Below, piece by piece: positions 32,142 to 41,447 of a stretch of 64,000 nucleotides of DNA. This DNA comes from an uncultured Prevotella sp. GTDB lineage: Bacteria; Bacteroidota; Bacteroidia; Bacteroidales; Bacteroidaceae. Under the pieces are notes generated by a model. The model was not told where the DNA came from and did no database searches. It worked only from the letters and a program-made list of their open reading frames with translations. The DNA is taken from contig CALUKU010000012.1 of the NCBI GenBank assembly GCA_944321295.1, forward strand, positions 1 through 64,000, read 5' to 3'. The first letter of the stretch is position 1. Each line of letters starts with the position of its first letter. The position numbers were made by a program, and so were the translations under genes.

Positions 32142-34244
32142 TCAGACGCCGTCCGCCGTGCTTACGGTTTTCGCCTCGGCCTCGTAAGCATTGTGCAGCT
32201 CTTCTTGCGAGCGGAAGGGGCGGTCGCCGACGACGGGCTGTATTACGTTGGCTCCTGAGCCGTCAACAATGCGTCCGTTGGTGGTGTCGTTAAGTCCGAA
32301 GTCGACCGTGCGCATAAGGTCGCGCTGAAGGTCGGCGTCGTAGACGGGCGTCATCACCTCGATGCGGTTGAGCAGGTTGCGCGGCATCCAGTCGGCACTG
32401 CCCATGTAGTATTTAGGCGCGCCGCCGTTGCAGAAGATGAGTATGCGCGAATGTTCCAGATAGCGGTCTATTATGCCCACAGCCTTGATGTTGTCGCTGA
32501 AGCCGGGCACGCCCGTAACGAGCGAGCAGTTGCCGCGGAGCACGATACCAATCTTCACGCCGGCCTGCGACGCGGCGTAAAGCTTGTTTACAACGTCGGT
32601 TTCGGTGATGTGGTTTATCTTCATCTTTATCCACGCCTCACGACCCGCCTTGGCGTTCTTTATCTCATTGTTGATGAGCGCTATGATGCGGTTTTTCATC
32701 GAGTTGGGCGACACGAGCAGCTCCTTGAAGCGCACCTGCGAGAACGGGCGGTCGATGAAGTCGAACACCTTGCCAACCTCCTGCACTATGTTCTTACGCG
32801 CGGTCATCATCAGATAGTCGGTGTAAGTCTTGGCGTTGCCCTCATGGAAGTTGCCCGTGCCTACGCACGCGATGTTGCCCTGGCGCGACTCTATGTACAA
32901 AAGCTTTGAGTGAATCTTAAGCCCTTCTACGCCGAAGATGACGTTAATGCCCTCTTCCTGCATGCGCTTGCTCCACTTTATGTTGCTCTCCTCGTCGAAG
33001 CGGGCCAGCAGCTCCACGACGGCCGTCACCTTCTTGCCGTTGCGGGCGGCGCAGATGAGTGCCTTGACTACCTTAGAATCCTTGGCCAGACGGTACAGCG
33101 TGGTCTTGATTGACTTCACTTCGGGCTTCAGGGCGGCCTCGCGCAGCACGCGTATGTAGCCGTCGAACGAGTGGTAAGGCACGTGTATGAAAAGGTCCTT
33201 GCGGCGTATCTGGTCGAGAATACTCTCCTGCGAGAGGAACTCGGGCTTCAGTATGGGTTTCCATTTTGGGTATTTCAGCTCCTGGTGGCCGCAGTCGGGG
33301 AAGCCCATCAGGTCCTTATGGTTCTGGTAACGGCTGCTGGCCAGCGAGGCGTCGAGCTTGCTGACGTCGATTTTCGACATGAGTTTCTTCTTCATGTCCT
33401 TAGGCATCTGGCGGTCGTAAATGAGGCGCACGGGGTCGCCATGCCGCCTGCTGCTGACGCCCTTGGCTATCTTCTGCAGCACGCCGTAGTCAAAGTCGTT
33501 CTCCATCTCCATCTCGGCGTCCTTCGTAAACTTAAACGAATAAGCCTCGAACGTGCTCGGACGGAAACCGATGAAGATGAGCGGCAGGCAGTAACGCACC
33601 ACGTCGTCAAGATACATTATGTTGTCGAAACCGTCAGACGACGGCACTTTAACGAAGCGGCCGTGCTCCCTGTCGGGCACCTTGATTATTGCCAGACTGC
33701 TCTTAGGCAGGCGCAGCGGCTCGGCGGGTTCGGTCTTCTTAACAAGAAGGTATATGCGGTTGTCCTCAAGCTGGCCTATCTCGTCAATCTCAGAGAACCA
33801 AATGGGGTTGGTGTAGCCGTTGAGCCGCTCGTGGTAATACGTCTTCAGGTAGGCTTCCTGCTCGGCATTGAGCTTCGTTTCGTCAAGAAGGCGGATGTTA
33901 TGCTCCTCCAACGCCTTGAACACCTCGTCTATCGCAAGGGTGTATTCCTGGCTGAACTGCGAGTTGAGCTTGTTTATCGTCTTGATGGTCTTGCGTATGC
34001 TGTCATGCTGCTTGCGTATCTCCTTGTTGTCAGACTCTAACAGGCGGTTGAGCGAGGCCATGCGCACGCGGAAGAACTCGTCGAGGTTGTTAGAGTAAAT
34101 GCCGAGGAACGACAGGCGCTCGAGCAGCGGGATGTTATCCTTGCGGGCTTCCTGCAATATTCGGTGGTTGAAGTACATCCAGCTGACATCACGCTCTACG
34201 TAATGTGCCTCTTTCTTCTTTTTCTTGATAATCTTAACAGCCAT
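32142..34244 (-). CDS. ppk1: Polyphosphate kinase 1
   Basis: Encodes 700 residues, the normal length. PPK1 polymerises the gamma phosphate of ATP into inorganic polyphosphate at the membrane. The four-domain order is visible: the N domain (RDVSWMYFNHRILQEA, SNNLDEFFRVRMA), the head domain, and the two phospholipase D-like catalytic domains. The C1 domain carries the phospho-accepting histidine in LKIHSKLLYIE, with the KTTLYRLAKDSKVVKALICAA block (in parts) and ARFDEESNIKW. The C2 domain has RGNCSLVTGVPG and HSRILIFCNGG. The ppx gene lies downstream on the same strand. Confidence 0.95.
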   Translation of the reverse strand: MAVKIIKKKKKEAHYVERDVSWMYFNHRILQEARKDNIPLLERLSFLGIYSNNLDEFFRVRMASLNRLLESDNKEIRKQHDSIRKTIKTINKLNSQFSQEYTLAIDEVFKALEEHNIRLLDETKLNAEQEAYLKTYYHERLNGYTNPIWFSEIDEIGQLEDNRIYLLVKKTEPAEPLRLPKSSLAIIKVPDREHGRFVKVPSSDGFDNIMYLDDVVRYCLPLIFIGFRPSTFEAYSFKFTKDAEMEMENDFDYGVLQKIAKGVSSRRHGDPVRLIYDRQMPKDMKKKLMSKIDVSKLDASLASSRYQNHKDLMGFPDCGHQELKYPKWKPILKPEFLSQESILDQIRRKDLFIHVPYHSFDGYIRVLREAALKPEVKSIKTTLYRLAKDSKVVKALICAARNGKKVTAVVELLARFDEESNIKWSKRMQEEGINVIFGVEGLKIHSKLLYIESRQGNIACVGTGNFHEGNAKTYTDYLMMTARKNIVQEVGKVFDFIDRPFSQVRFKELLVSPNSMKNRIIALINNEIKNAKAGREAWIKMKINHITETDVVNKLYAASQAGVKIGIVLRGNCSLVTGVPGFSDNIKAVGIIDRYLEHSRILIFCNGGAPKYYMGSADWMPRNLLNRIEVMTPVYDADLQRDLMRTVDFGLNDTTNGRIVDGSGANVIQPVVGDRPFRSQEELHNAYEAEAKTVSTADGV

Positions 34245-34360
34245 ATCGTTGTTTTTTCTTAGTCAATCATGCCTGCAGCACGCCCTGACAGACCTTTCCG
34301 TAAACAACTCCGTCGGAAAAGCCCACCGGGCATGGTGGCGGCCGCCGTCTGCGGTTTTTG

Positions 34361-34368
34361 CAAAAATA
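34361..34368 (-). promoter_or_regulatory. -7 box of ppk1
   Basis: Minus strand TATTTTTG, with a TTG about 20 bases upstream. Leader about 110 bases. Confidence 0.6.
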
Positions 34369-34468
34369 AGGTTATTATCGCACATGCGCAATGTAGAACG
34401 TGTTAAAATATTAATAAAAAGACGTTACAAAACATCCTTCGGCAGCATGACGCGCCGGCACCGAAGAT

Positions 34469-34556
34469 GCTGGAGGTAAGCTTTTACCGTGCAAAAGCTT
34501 ACCTTTCAGACGATAAAAGGCAGCCTTCTGGAAGACAAAAGGCCACCTTTTACGAA
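34469..34556. repeat. Four-unit 22-bp palindromic array A6
   Basis: Units 34469-34490, 34491-34512, 34513-34534, 34535-34556. Units 1 and 2 mirror each other (GGTAAGCTTTT / AAAAGCTTACC). A TTGATAACCA box lies to the right at 34561-34570. Divergent gap between ppk1 and the UPF0104 gene; the rest of this gap (34571-34749) holds nothing recognised. Confidence 0.83.
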
Positions 34557-34749
34557 CACATTGATAACCAGGCAGTTACAGGATGTCAGCAAAAGGAGAT
34601 ATGACACTTGCGAAAGCAATGCCACAAACCGCCGCAACCACCCCTCGCTACGTCTTCAGGCAGACATCCTGCAACGCAACCGAGTTGCACAAATAAACGT
34701 TATAAATCAAAAAAAACGTATAGGATACCGCCGTTTCAAAATTTTATTG

Positions 34750-34757
34750 TAAGTTTG
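34750..34757 (+). promoter_or_regulatory. -7 box of the UPF0104 gene
   Basis: TAAGTTTG, exact TAnnTTTG, 21 bases before the GTG start. Confidence 0.6.
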
Positions 34758-34778
34758 CACTGAAAACATCCGTCACGA

Positions 34779-35765
34779 GTGAAAACAGGGACAATCGTCA
34801 ACAACTGCGTCAAAATTCTGCTTCCGATAGTCTTCGGAGGCGCGATTTTGTATTGGATGTACCGTGACTTCGACTTACGCAGCGTAGACGACGTCCTGCT
34901 GCACGGCATGGACTGGACGTGGATGCTGCTGTCATTCCCGTTCGGCATACTGGCGCAGATGTTCCGCGGATGGCGCTGGAGGCAAACCCTTGAGCCTATG
35001 GGCGAGCACCCGCGCACGGCCACGGCCGTGCATGCGGTGTTCCTGTCATACGCGGCGAGCCTCGTGGTGCCGCGCATAGGCGAGTTTACAAGGTGCGGCG
35101 TGCTGAAGAGATATGACGGAGTATCGTTCCCGAAAGCCCTCGGCACGGTTGTAACCGAGCGCGCCATCGACATGCTGCTGATGGCCTTGGTGTGCGTACT
35201 GACGCTGCTGATGCAGATGAAAGTGTTCTCGACGTTCTTCAACAGGACGGGCACGAGCCTCGACTCCATACTGCACAAGTTCTCGGCAACGGGCTATCTG
35301 GTGACAGCCGCGTGCGGCGTGGCAGTGCTGTTCATGCTGCACTTCCTGCTGAAAAAGCTGTCAATATATAATAAGGTGAAGGCCACGCTGGGCGGAATAT
35401 GGCAGGGTGTGATGTCGCTTAAGAGCGTAAGAAACGTTCCCCTGTTCGTTGTTTACACGCTGGCGATATGGGTATGCTACTTCCTTCACTATTACCTGAC
35501 GTTCTTCTGCTTCGACTTCACGGCCGGATTGGGCCTGCAGTGCGCCTTGGTAACGTTCGTAGTAGGCAGCATAGCCGTAATAGTGCCGACGCCTAACGGC
35601 GCCGGGCCGTGGCATTTCGCAGTGAAGACGATGCTCATACTCTACGGAGTGACCGACAACAACGCGCTCTACTTCGTGCTCATCGTACACTCGGTGCAGA
35701 CCCTTCTCGTAATAGCCTTGGGCATTTACAGCTGGGCCGCACTGTCGTTTACAAGTAAGAAATAA
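34779..35765 (+). CDS. UPF0104 / lysylphosphatidylglycerol synthase-like integral membrane protein
   Basis: Encodes 328 residues beginning with a GTG codon (VKTGTIVNNCVKILL). It has about eight membrane segments and the family features GWRWRQTLEPMG, LVVPRIGEFTRCGVLKRYDG and the TERAIDMLL helix, ending IVPTPNGAGPWHFAVKTMLILYGV. This is the flippase-like domain of the UPF0104 family. In Bacteroidetes these stand alone without a lysyltransferase domain, so lipid flipping is only an inference. A GC-rich terminator follows directly. Confidence 0.87.
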   Translation: MKTGTIVNNCVKILLPIVFGGAILYWMYRDFDLRSVDDVLLHGMDWTWMLLSFPFGILAQMFRGWRWRQTLEPMGEHPRTATAVHAVFLSYAASLVVPRIGEFTRCGVLKRYDGVSFPKALGTVVTERAIDMLLMALVCVLTLLMQMKVFSTFFNRTGTSLDSILHKFSATGYLVTAACGVAVLFMLHFLLKKLSIYNKVKATLGGIWQGVMSLKSVRNVPLFVVYTLAIWVCYFLHYYLTFFCFDFTAGLGLQCALVTFVVGSIAVIVPTPNGAGPWHFAVKTMLILYGVTDNNALYFVLIVHSVQTLLVIALGIYSWAALSFTSKK

Positions 35766-35772
35766 CGGGGAT

Positions 35773-35806
35773 GCGGGCCTGCCGGCGTGCCGTCGCCCGC
35801 GTTTTT
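35773..35806 (+). terminator. Intrinsic terminator of the UPF0104 gene
   Basis: ATGCGGGC pairs with GCCCGCGT across a 16-base loop, followed by TTTTT, seven bases after the stop codon. Confidence 0.8.
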
Positions 35807-35847
35807 CCCAACGGAATATCACTAACCAATAAAAAAATTTAATTACT

Positions 35848-37305
35848 ATGAGTGAAATCAAAAATCTGAAACCTGAGTGCATCTGGAGAAACTTTGACGC
35901 GCTGACACAGGTTCCGCGTCCCTCGGGACACCTTGAGAAAGTGCAGCAGTACCTGCTCGACTTCGCAAAGAAAGTAGGCGTGGAGGCCTTCAAGGACGAG
36001 GCTGAGAACATCGTCATGCGCAAACCTGCCACACCGGGCATGGAGAACCGCAAGACGGTAATACTGCAGGCACACATGGACATGGTGCCCCAGAAGGAAC
36101 AGACAAGTACGCACAACTTTGAAACCGACCCGATACAGACCTACATCGACGGCGACTGGGTTAAGGCGAAAGGCACCACACTCGGCGCTGACGACGGACT
36201 CGGCGTGGCCGCAATCATGGCCGTAATGGAGGCCAAGGACCTGAAGCACGGCCCCATCGAGGCGCTCATCACATCAGACGAGGAAACCGGCATGTACGGC
36301 GCCAACAACCTGCCGGCAGGCGAACTGACGGGCGAGATTCTGCTCAACCTTGACACCGAGCAGGAAGGCGAACTCATCATAGGCAGCGCCGGCGGACTCG
36401 ACATCACCGCCACGCTCGACTACCAGGAGGCTGAAAGCGACAAGGACGACATCGCCGTGCGCATAACCGTCAAGGGACTGAAGGGCGGACACTCGGGACT
36501 TGAGATAGGCGAAGGACGCGGCAACGCAAACAAAATGCTCGTGCGCATCGTGCGCGAGGCCATCGCCGACGACGAGGCACGCCTGGCAAGCTGGCACGGA
36601 GGCAACATGCGCAACGCCATACCGCGCGAGGCCGAGGCCGTGCTCACCCTGCCGAAGGAGAACAAGGCCGACCTCATGGAGCTTGTAGCCGACTATAAGG
36701 AAACGTTCAACGACGAATACAAAGGCATTGAAGACGAAATAGACGTTACGGTAGAGGACGTTGAACTGCCCGCACACGTGGTGCCGCAGGAAATACAGGA
36801 CAACCTCGTAGACGCAGTTTACGCCGCACACAACGGCGTATGGCGCTACATTCCGTCAATGCCCAACATCGTAGAAACGTCTTCAAACCTCGCCATCGTC
36901 GACATCGACGGAGGCAAGGCTGCCGTTAAGATACTGGCACGCAGCTCGAGCGAAACCAAGAAGGACGAGCTGGCAACATCTCTCGAGAGCTGCTTCAACA
37001 TGGCCGGAATGAAGGTTGAGTTCAGCGGCGGCTACGGCGGATGGGACCCCAACACCGACAGCGAGCTGATAAAAGTGATGCGCAGGATTTACAACGAGCT
37101 GTTCAACGAGGAGCCTACCGTACAGGTAGTACACGCAGGACTTGAGTGCAGCATTATCCTTTCAAAGTATCCCGGACTCGACATCTGCTCGTTCGGCCCG
37201 ACGCTGCTGTCACCCCACACGCCGACGGAGCGCGCTTACTGGCCTTCGGCAACAAAATTCTGGGACTTGCTGGTTAAGACACTCGAGGAAACTCCCGTGA
37301 AGTAA
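35848..37305 (+). CDS. pepD: Aminoacyl-histidine dipeptidase (M20C)
   Basis: Encodes 485 residues, the usual length for PepD, a cytoplasmic dizinc dipeptidase with broad specificity. The metal-binding motifs are LQAHMDMVPQK, TTLGADDGLGVAAIMA, LITSDEETGMYGANNL with the catalytic Glu, LNLDTEQEGEL, and the C-terminal VVHAGLECSII with the last ligand. The insert lid domain (GLKGGHSGLEIGEGRGNANK) is present. Start MSEIKNLKPECIWRNFDAL matches the family. No TAnnTTTG promoter is evident in the 80-base gap upstream. Confidence 0.95.
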   Translation: MSEIKNLKPECIWRNFDALTQVPRPSGHLEKVQQYLLDFAKKVGVEAFKDEAENIVMRKPATPGMENRKTVILQAHMDMVPQKEQTSTHNFETDPIQTYIDGDWVKAKGTTLGADDGLGVAAIMAVMEAKDLKHGPIEALITSDEETGMYGANNLPAGELTGEILLNLDTEQEGELIIGSAGGLDITATLDYQEAESDKDDIAVRITVKGLKGGHSGLEIGEGRGNANKMLVRIVREAIADDEARLASWHGGNMRNAIPREAEAVLTLPKENKADLMELVADYKETFNDEYKGIEDEIDVTVEDVELPAHVVPQEIQDNLVDAVYAAHNGVWRYIPSMPNIVETSSNLAIVDIDGGKAAVKILARSSSETKKDELATSLESCFNMAGMKVEFSGGYGGWDPNTDSELIKVMRRIYNELFNEEPTVQVVHAGLECSIILSKYPGLDICSFGPTLLSPHTPTERAYWPSATKFWDLLVKTLEETPVK

Positions 37306-37337
37306 GCCGTAAAGACACATTCTTATAACAACCACGA

Positions 37338-37366
37338 GGCGGCATCTTGCACTGCAAGGTGCCGCC
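37338..37366 (+). terminator. Hairpin behind pepD
   Basis: GGCGGCA.CTTGCA pairs with TGCAAG.TGCCGCC in a compact stem 32 bases after pepD; no T run follows. Confidence 0.55.
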
Positions 37367-37384
37367 GAACATTATAACGACGCA

Positions 37385-38335
37385 ATGCAAAACCGAGTAA
37401 GAGAGATTGACTATCTGAAATGCGTGTTCATTGTGCTGATGGTGGTTTTCCACCTGGTGTACGTCGGCGACAGGTTCCCTTACGCGAAACAGGTGGTCTA
37501 CACGTTCCACATGCCCGCCTTCCTGCTCATCTCGGGCTATCTTGCCAACATGGACAAAGGCCTCGGCAAACTGGCAAGACAGGTTAAATGGCTGTTCGTA
37601 CCGTACGCCGTGATGGAAACGGGCTACGTCGTCATGGCCTCCGTCCTGCCCATACGCGAGCACATCGAGCAGCTTACGCCGGCCGTATTCCTCGACAAGC
37701 TGCTGCTGCATCCGCTCGGCCCTTACTGGTATCTGCACACGCTCATGGTCTGCTACGTCATTTATTATTGCGCGAGCCGCATGCGTCCACGCCTCGGCAC
37801 GGCCGGGGCTGTGTGCCTGATGGGCGTGGCGATGTGGGCCGCGGCCGACCTGCTGCACGTCGTATCGATGAGCAACGCCATATACTTCATGGCCGGCGCA
37901 GTGATAAGGCAATGCGGCATAAGGTTCATGTCGGCGTTCAGCCCCACCCTGCTGGCCGCCGTGCCGTTCGCGCTGTTCTGCATCGTATCGCCCGACGGGC
38001 TCGACCGCTTCACGCTCCAGGGTGCCGCCATGACGTGGCTCGCCGTGAGCCTCGCCTTAGCCGTCTACCCCTATCTCGGCAACAAGGTAAAGACGGCGAC
38101 GCACTTCATCGGTGCCAACACGCTGGCAATACTGCTATTCTCGCCCATCTTCACGATAATAACGAAAACGTTCGTGCCGTTTTTCGCCTTCGACCCTACC
38201 GCCATGTCATACACTTTGGTTTCGGTTGCGTTCGTGCTGGCGGGAAGCCTCGGCATAGCTTTCGTCATGGACAGGCTGAAGCTGTCGCAGTGGTTCAGCG
38301 GAAAACCTCTATACAACGGTCTGCAACACTTGTGA
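37385..38335 (+). CDS. Acyltransferase family 3 membrane protein
   Basis: Encodes 316 residues with about ten hydrophobic segments. The start MQNRVREIDYLKCVFIVLMV and the motif HMPAFLLISGY are typical of acyltransferase 3 proteins, which O-acetylate or succinylate surface sugars; the first-helix Arg-Asp pair (REIDYLK) and histidine in FHLVYVGDRF are the usual active-site region. LGPYWYLHTLMVCYV is also conserved. The acceptor cannot be told from context, since no polysaccharide cluster adjoins it. Confidence 0.85.
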   Translation: MQNRVREIDYLKCVFIVLMVVFHLVYVGDRFPYAKQVVYTFHMPAFLLISGYLANMDKGLGKLARQVKWLFVPYAVMETGYVVMASVLPIREHIEQLTPAVFLDKLLLHPLGPYWYLHTLMVCYVIYYCASRMRPRLGTAGAVCLMGVAMWAAADLLHVVSMSNAIYFMAGAVIRQCGIRFMSAFSPTLLAAVPFALFCIVSPDGLDRFTLQGAAMTWLAVSLALAVYPYLGNKVKTATHFIGANTLAILLFSPIFTIITKTFVPFFAFDPTAMSYTLVSVAFVLAGSLGIAFVMDRLKLSQWFSGKPLYNGLQHL

Positions 38336-38383
38336 AAAAACAACATTTTTCAACCAACAAGCATGTAATTCATTATTTTTTCG

Positions 38384-38391
38384 TAAGTTTG
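38384..38391 (+). promoter_or_regulatory. -7 box immediately before a start codon
   Basis: TAAGTTTG, exact, ending five bases before the ATG at 38397. The predicted transcription start coincides with the start codon, so the mRNA would be leaderless or nearly so. Confidence 0.6.
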
Positions 38392-38396
38392 CATAC

Positions 38397-38999
38397 ATGA
38401 ATAACGAGTTGACAGGCACCGGCAAATGGTGCGAGAACGTAATCATCGCCGACGCCGACTATATTGACAAGGTGGCGTTCGACCTTATCGTAAATTTCGA
38501 ACGCATGCTTGAACGCCGCATACCGCAGGCCGACATGGCACGATGGATTGACTGCGTGGCACTTGACGGAGGACTGCGCGAGGGCGACAACCGCACCCAG
38601 GTGGTGCTTATACACGACAAGAAGAACCTGAAGCTCGACAACTTCAGGCCGTGCGACTATGCCGACGAGCTTGACGGCAAGGCCTTCAACGACAATCTCG
38701 GCGAATTTACAGTCAGCTCGCTGCCCGTAGAAGACATCGTAAGCAAAGAAGACTTCCTGGCCGACGTGCTTGCCACCATGTGCGCAAGCGGAGACGTCAA
38801 GCGGATAATGGTGGTGCCCGACGCCGAACGGATGTACGACACCGTGCGCCACGCCTTGCGCCGCGCCGGCGACGACAAGCGCGTAACCGTGTTCGCCATG
38901 CAGCCCATGCCCGGCGGAAACTTCCGTCATGAGATACTGGGTTATTCGCTCATGAGCGCGCTCGGAATAAGGTCGGAAGAACTTGACAAGTCAAAATAA
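38397..38999 (+). CDS. Conserved Bacteroidales protein (possibly DUF6621), function unknown
   Basis: Encodes 200 residues, soluble, with no signal peptide. It contains WCENVIIADADYIDKVAFDLIVNFERML and a C-terminal MPGGNFRHEILGYSLMSALGIR (each given in part). I associate it weakly with DUF6621, a family found in this position in related genomes, but cannot confirm this. It is 21 bases ahead of the saccharopine dehydrogenase-like gene on the same strand and is probably in one operon with it. Confidence 0.75.
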   Translation: MNNELTGTGKWCENVIIADADYIDKVAFDLIVNFERMLERRIPQADMARWIDCVALDGGLREGDNRTQVVLIHDKKNLKLDNFRPCDYADELDGKAFNDNLGEFTVSSLPVEDIVSKEDFLADVLATMCASGDVKRIMVVPDAERMYDTVRHALRRAGDDKRVTVFAMQPMPGGNFRHEILGYSLMSALGIRSEELDKSK

Positions 39000-39020
39000 C
39001 CAATAACAAGATAAAGCAAA

Positions 39021-40259
39021 ATGGGAAAAGTACTGATGATCGGCGCCGGTGGCGTCGCTACCGTGGCAGCGTTCAAGATAGCCAAGAACGCTGACGTGTT
39101 CACCGAGTTCATGATTGCAAGCCGCCGCAAGGAGAAATGCGACCAGATTGTAGACTCCATACACAAGGCCGGCATTAACATGGACATCAAGACGGCACAG
39201 GTTGACGCCGACGACGTTGAACAGCTGAAAGCCCTCTTCAACGACTACAAGCCTGAATTGGTAATCAACCTCGCCCTGCCTTACCAAGACCTGACAATCA
39301 TGGACGCGTGTCTTGCGTGCGGATGCAACTATCTTGACACGGCAAACTATGAGCCTAAGGACGAGGCGCACTTCGAGTACTCTTGGCAGTGGGCTTACAA
39401 GGACCGCTTCGAACAGGCAGGCCTGACGGCCATCCTCGGCTGCGGCTTCGACCCGGGCGTGAGCGGCATTTACACGGCATACGCCGCCAAGCACCACTTC
39501 GACGAGATACAGTATCTTGACATCGTCGACTGCAACGCAGGCAACCATCACAAGGCTTTCGCCACCAACTTCAACCCCGAAATCAACATCCGCGAGATAA
39601 CGCAGAAGGGACTTTATTATAAGGACGGCCAGTGGATTGAAACCGAACCACTCGAAATCCACAAGCCTCTGACCTACCCCAACATCGGCCCGCGCGAGAG
39701 CTACCTCATGCACCACGAAGAGCTTGAGAGCCTCGTAAAGAACTATCCTACCATCAAGCAGGCACGCTTCTGGATGACTTTCGGCCAGCAGTATCTTACA
39801 TATCTTGACGTGATACAGAACATCGGCATGTCAAGGATTGACGAGATTGAATACGAAGCTCCTCTCGCCGACGGCTCAGGCAAGACCGCAAAGGTGAAAA
39901 TCGTACCCCTGCAGTTCCTCAAGGCCGTGCTGCCCAACCCGCAGGACCTCGGCGAAAACTACGAGGGCGAAACGAGCATAGGCTGCCGCATACGCGGACT
40001 GAAGGACGGCAAGGAACGCACATACTACGTTTACAACAACTGCTCGCACCAAGAGGCCTACAAGGAAACAGGCATGCAGGGCGTAAGCTACACTACGGGC
40101 GTGCCGGCAATGATCGGCGCCATGATGTTCTTCAATGGCCTGTGGCGCAAGCCGGGCGTATGGAACGTCGAGGATTTCGACCCGGATCCGTTCATGGAGC
40201 AGCTCAACAAGCAGGGCCTGCCGTGGCACGAAGTGTTCGACGGCGACCTCGAACTGTAA
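39021..40259 (+). CDS. Saccharopine dehydrogenase family, probable carboxynorspermidine/carboxyspermidine dehydrogenase
   Basis: Encodes 412 residues. The N-terminal Rossmann domain is shown by MGKVLMIGAGGVATVAAFK and the following LVINLALPYQDLTIMDAC. Segments GCGFDPGVSGIYTAYAAKHHF and DCNAGNHHKAFATNFNPE match the carboxy(nor)spermidine synthase group, which makes (nor)spermidine precursors from aspartate semialdehyde and a diamine using NADPH. Length and motifs fit this group better than true saccharopine dehydrogenase. No decarboxylase partner gene adjoins it; the partner upstream is the DUF6621-like protein. Confidence 0.85.
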   Translation: MGKVLMIGAGGVATVAAFKIAKNADVFTEFMIASRRKEKCDQIVDSIHKAGINMDIKTAQVDADDVEQLKALFNDYKPELVINLALPYQDLTIMDACLACGCNYLDTANYEPKDEAHFEYSWQWAYKDRFEQAGLTAILGCGFDPGVSGIYTAYAAKHHFDEIQYLDIVDCNAGNHHKAFATNFNPEINIREITQKGLYYKDGQWIETEPLEIHKPLTYPNIGPRESYLMHHEELESLVKNYPTIKQARFWMTFGQQYLTYLDVIQNIGMSRIDEIEYEAPLADGSGKTAKVKIVPLQFLKAVLPNPQDLGENYEGETSIGCRIRGLKDGKERTYYVYNNCSHQEAYKETGMQGVSYTTGVPAMIGAMMFFNGLWRKPGVWNVEDFDPDPFMEQLNKQGLPWHEVFDGDLEL

Positions 40260-40293
40260 TCGGCATGCCGCCCTGACGACGGCAAACAAAACA

Positions 40294-40344
40294 TAAATGC
40301 ATTGCCCGGTCAGCCCTGCGGCTGCACACCCGGCAATGCATTTA
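40294..40344 (+). terminator. Stem-loop behind the dehydrogenase gene
   Basis: TAAATGCATTGCC at 40294-40306 pairs exactly with GGCAATGCATTTA at 40332-40344, with an inner GC-rich hairpin. Confidence 0.7.
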
Positions 40345-40386
40345 CGCCTGATTAAAGGCTCCTTCAACTGCTGGCAATAGACTATT

Positions 40387-41427
40387 ATGACAAACGACTT
40401 TTACTCTCTGCTTAAAACCTTCTCGAAGATACGCAGCCCGTGGCTGAGAAACGCCGGCGTATTGGCGTTCTACCTGCTGAGGAAACGCTACGTCGGACTT
40501 TACCTCGACCCGGCACTTACGTGCAACCTGAAGTGCATGATGTGCTACTTCAGCAGCGAAGCTTACCGCCACCCCGACCGCACGCAGCTGGCACTTGACG
40601 ACTACCATCACATGGCCGACGCCATTTTCCACCGCGTGCTGAAGCTGCAGATAGGCTGCGGGGCCGAGCCGACGATGTATAAAGACCTCGAGCAGCTCGT
40701 AAGGATAGGCAAACAATATGGCGTGCCGTACATATCAATGACCACCAACGGCAACCTGCTCGACCGCCGCAGGATTGAAGCCTTGGCCGACGCGGGACTG
40801 AACGAAATAACCTTGTCGGTGCACGGCTTCACCAAAAGCAATTACGAATACCTCATGAAGCACGCACGCTTCGAAGTGTTCTTAAGACTGCTTGACGATC
40901 TCAAGGCTGTAAAGGCCGCACACCCGGGTTTCCGACTGAGAGTGAACTACACCGTCAACGAGGACAACGTTGAAGAGCTGGCAATGCTGCCGCAAGTGTT
41001 TGAAGGACTGAAGATTGACGTCTTGCAGGTGCGCCCGATACAAAACCTTGGCGACTCGGCCTACAAGAACTTCAGCCTCGACAAAGTGCGCAGTTGCTAC
41101 GACCGCGTTTACGCCGTGCTTGACGGCTACCGCAAGGCCAACGGCACGTTGCTGATATTCCCGACGAAGGAGAACCTTGACGCACTGACCGACGGCAAGA
41201 CGGCCGACGACACGTCTGACGAAAACGTGCAGAACCTTACCTACGTCTACGCCAAGCCGGGCTGCCTGTGGCACGACGACTTCGACTACCGCAACGAAAA
41301 GTTCGAGGCCTACTGCCGCCGAACGGGATACATAAAAGCCCTGTTGGCCGGCGTAATGCCGTTCGCAAGGCACAAGGGCGGAAGCATGTACAAGACGACG
41401 AAAGCGCTAAACTATAAAGTAAAATAA
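40387..41427 (+). CDS. Radical SAM protein
   Basis: Encodes 346 residues. The [4Fe-4S]/S-adenosylmethionine site is the CxxxCxxC motif in [14 protein letters not shown] near residue 45. The GGxEP-type motif appears as GCGAEPTMY and the later strand [13 protein letters not shown] is typical of the barrel. A few cysteines occur near the C-terminus (KPGCLWH, YCRRTG) but no full SPASM set is clear. The substrate is unknown. It lies 20 bases ahead of recA on the same strand, without a visible promoter between them, so recA may be read partly from this unit. Confidence 0.85.
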   Translation: MTNDFYSLLKTFSKIRSPWLRNAGVLAFYLLRKRYVGLYLDPALTCNLKCMMCYFSSEAYRHPDRTQLALDDYHHMADAIFHRVLKLQIGCGAEPTMYKDLEQLVRIGKQYGVPYISMTTNGNLLDRRRIEALADAGLNEITLSVHGFTKSNYEYLMKHARFEVFLRLLDDLKAVKAAHPGFRLRVNYTVNEDNVEELAMLPQVFEGLKIDVLQVRPIQNLGDSAYKNFSLDKVRSCYDRVYAVLDGYRKANGTLLIFPTKENLDALTDGKTADDTSDENVQNLTYVYAKPGCLWHDDFDYRNEKFEAYCRRTGYIKALLAGVMPFARHKGGSMYKTTKALNYKVK

Positions 41428-41447
41428 ACAACAAACCAAATACGATT

